Source: Phycicoccus endophyticus (lineage in GTDB: Bacteria; Actinomycetota; Actinomycetes; Actinomycetales; Dermatophilaceae). From it: 64,000 nucleotides of DNA. Shown one piece after another: positions 63,576 through 64,000 of the stretch; position 1 is the first letter of the stretch; the number at the start of each line of letters is the position of its first letter. The stretch is from positions 1 to 64,000 of the forward strand of contig NZ_JAANCN010000007.1 of NCBI RefSeq assembly GCF_011326735.1. The letters are read 5' to 3'. Position numbers and translations under genes: made by a program. Under the pieces are notes generated by a model. That model did no database searches. It was not told the origin of the DNA and saw only the letters and a program-made list of their open reading frames with translations.

Positions 63576-64000
63576 TCAGCGCGCCGGGCGGACCGTCCCC
63601 GTGCAGGCCCCGAAGCCGATGACCGCCCCGTCCGGCCCGGGAGCCGTGGCCCGCAGCGTCACGGTGTCGCCGTCCTCGAGGAAGGTGCGGGTGCTGCCGT
63701 CGGCGAGGGTCAGGGGCTCCTGCCCGCTCCACGTCAGCTCGAGCAGGCTGCCCCGGCTGCCCGGGTCCGGGCCGCTGACCGTCCCGGAGCCGAACAGGTC
63801 ACCCGGGCGCAGGCTCGCGCCGTTGACGGTGAGGTGGGTGAGCATCTGCACCGGCGACCAGTACATGTCGCGGTACTCGGGCCGGGAGACGACGGTGCCG
63901 TTGCACTCCACCTCGAGGTGGACCTCGAGCCCGTAGGCGGCCTCGCCGCGCAGGTAGGGCAGGGGTGCGGGGTGCTGGCGGGGGAGGGGCACGCGGGCGG
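63576..64000 (-). CDS. fahA: Fumarylacetoacetase, C-terminal part (5' cut by window)
   Basis: About 141 codons are visible; the frame runs to the right edge. The FAH signature GDLFGSGTVSGP and the preceding DMYWSPVQMLTHLTVNG are intact, as is the C-terminus VIGFGACTGTV. The enzyme hydrolyses fumarylacetoacetate to fumarate and acetoacetate, the last step of tyrosine catabolism, so it complements HppD nearby. The rest lies outside the window. Confidence 0.9.
   Translation of the reverse strand, partial: ARVPLPRQHPAPLPYLRGEAAYGLEVHLEVECNGTVVSRPEYRDMYWSPVQMLTHLTVNGASLRPGDLFGSGTVSGPDPGSRGSLLELTWSGQEPLTLADGSTRTFLEDGDTVTLRATAPGPDGAVIGFGACTGTVRPAR

Overview
This is a very GC-rich chromosomal window with dense, mostly GTG-started genes. 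It reads as an actinobacterium: a WhiB-family regulator, an Rv3235-like gene next to secA, DUF3039 and DUF6912 genes, a long-form hibernation factor, an actinobacterial Tad pilus locus, a wax-ester synthase/DGAT homologue, and a tmRNA with tag ADSKRTDFALAA. Gene content and order suggest Micrococcales, possibly Intrasporangiaceae. That placement comes from recall of gene order and was not tested by a search. The left edge cuts a ComF-type phosphoribosyltransferase and the right edge cuts fumarylacetoacetase.

Layout. 1-9 kb: comF end, hpf, an orphan response regulator overlapping a YcaQ-type glycosylase, a double GNAT protein, secA, Rv3235-like and LysM genes. 9-13 kb: a small HTH protein, a SAF (CpaB-like) protein overlapping a CpaE-like ATPase, WS/DGAT, DUF6912. 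13-25 kb: pruA, DUF2505, a Cys-type sulfatase, a two-gene WXG100-like pair, the giant NAD-glutamate dehydrogenase, a PdtaS-type kinase, whiB. 26-35 kb: an EssC/EccC-like FHA-FtsK ATPase divergent from a compact Tad operon (cpaF, tadB, tadC, pilin, three TadE/F/G-like genes) that ends in two tandem hairpins. 35-40 kb: prfB, then an accessory island with visibly lower GC at its left end (decayed ThiF-family gene, two tiny coupled ORFs, TetR, two-gene ABC transporter). 40-46 kb: ftsE, ftsX, a coiled-coil M23 peptidase, smpB, a DUF2207 protein. 46-55 kb: csbD-like, pyc, ssrA (tmRNA), ppdK, a membrane protein, NAD-type malic enzyme with an ACT domain, a VanZ-like protein. 55-64 kb: a DEAD-box RNA helicase behind a leader of about 210 nt, yqgE/algH, DUF3039, an SF2 helicase, an Lrp regulator divergent from hppD, RDD and ankyrin proteins, fahA.

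Functional themes. Protein quality control and translation: hpf, prfB, smpB and ssrA. Division: FtsEX with a probable downstream peptidoglycan hydrolase. The PEP-pyruvate-oxaloacetate-malate node: pyc, ppdK and malic enzyme lie within 9 kb. Amino-acid catabolism: pruA, NAD-Gdh, hppD and fahA. Surface appendages: Tad pilus, with its CpaB/CpaE-like parts 20 kb away from the main operon.

A repeated regulatory pattern is a TANNNT -10 element ending 6-8 nt before the start codon, which implies leaderless mRNAs for several genes. No rRNA, tRNA, CRISPR array, transposase or integrase was seen. No gene-free stretch exceeds about 300 nt. The most promising leads are the ThiF remnant island, the orphan EssC-like ATPase plus WXG-like pair, the ppdK promoter palindromes, and the helicase leader.
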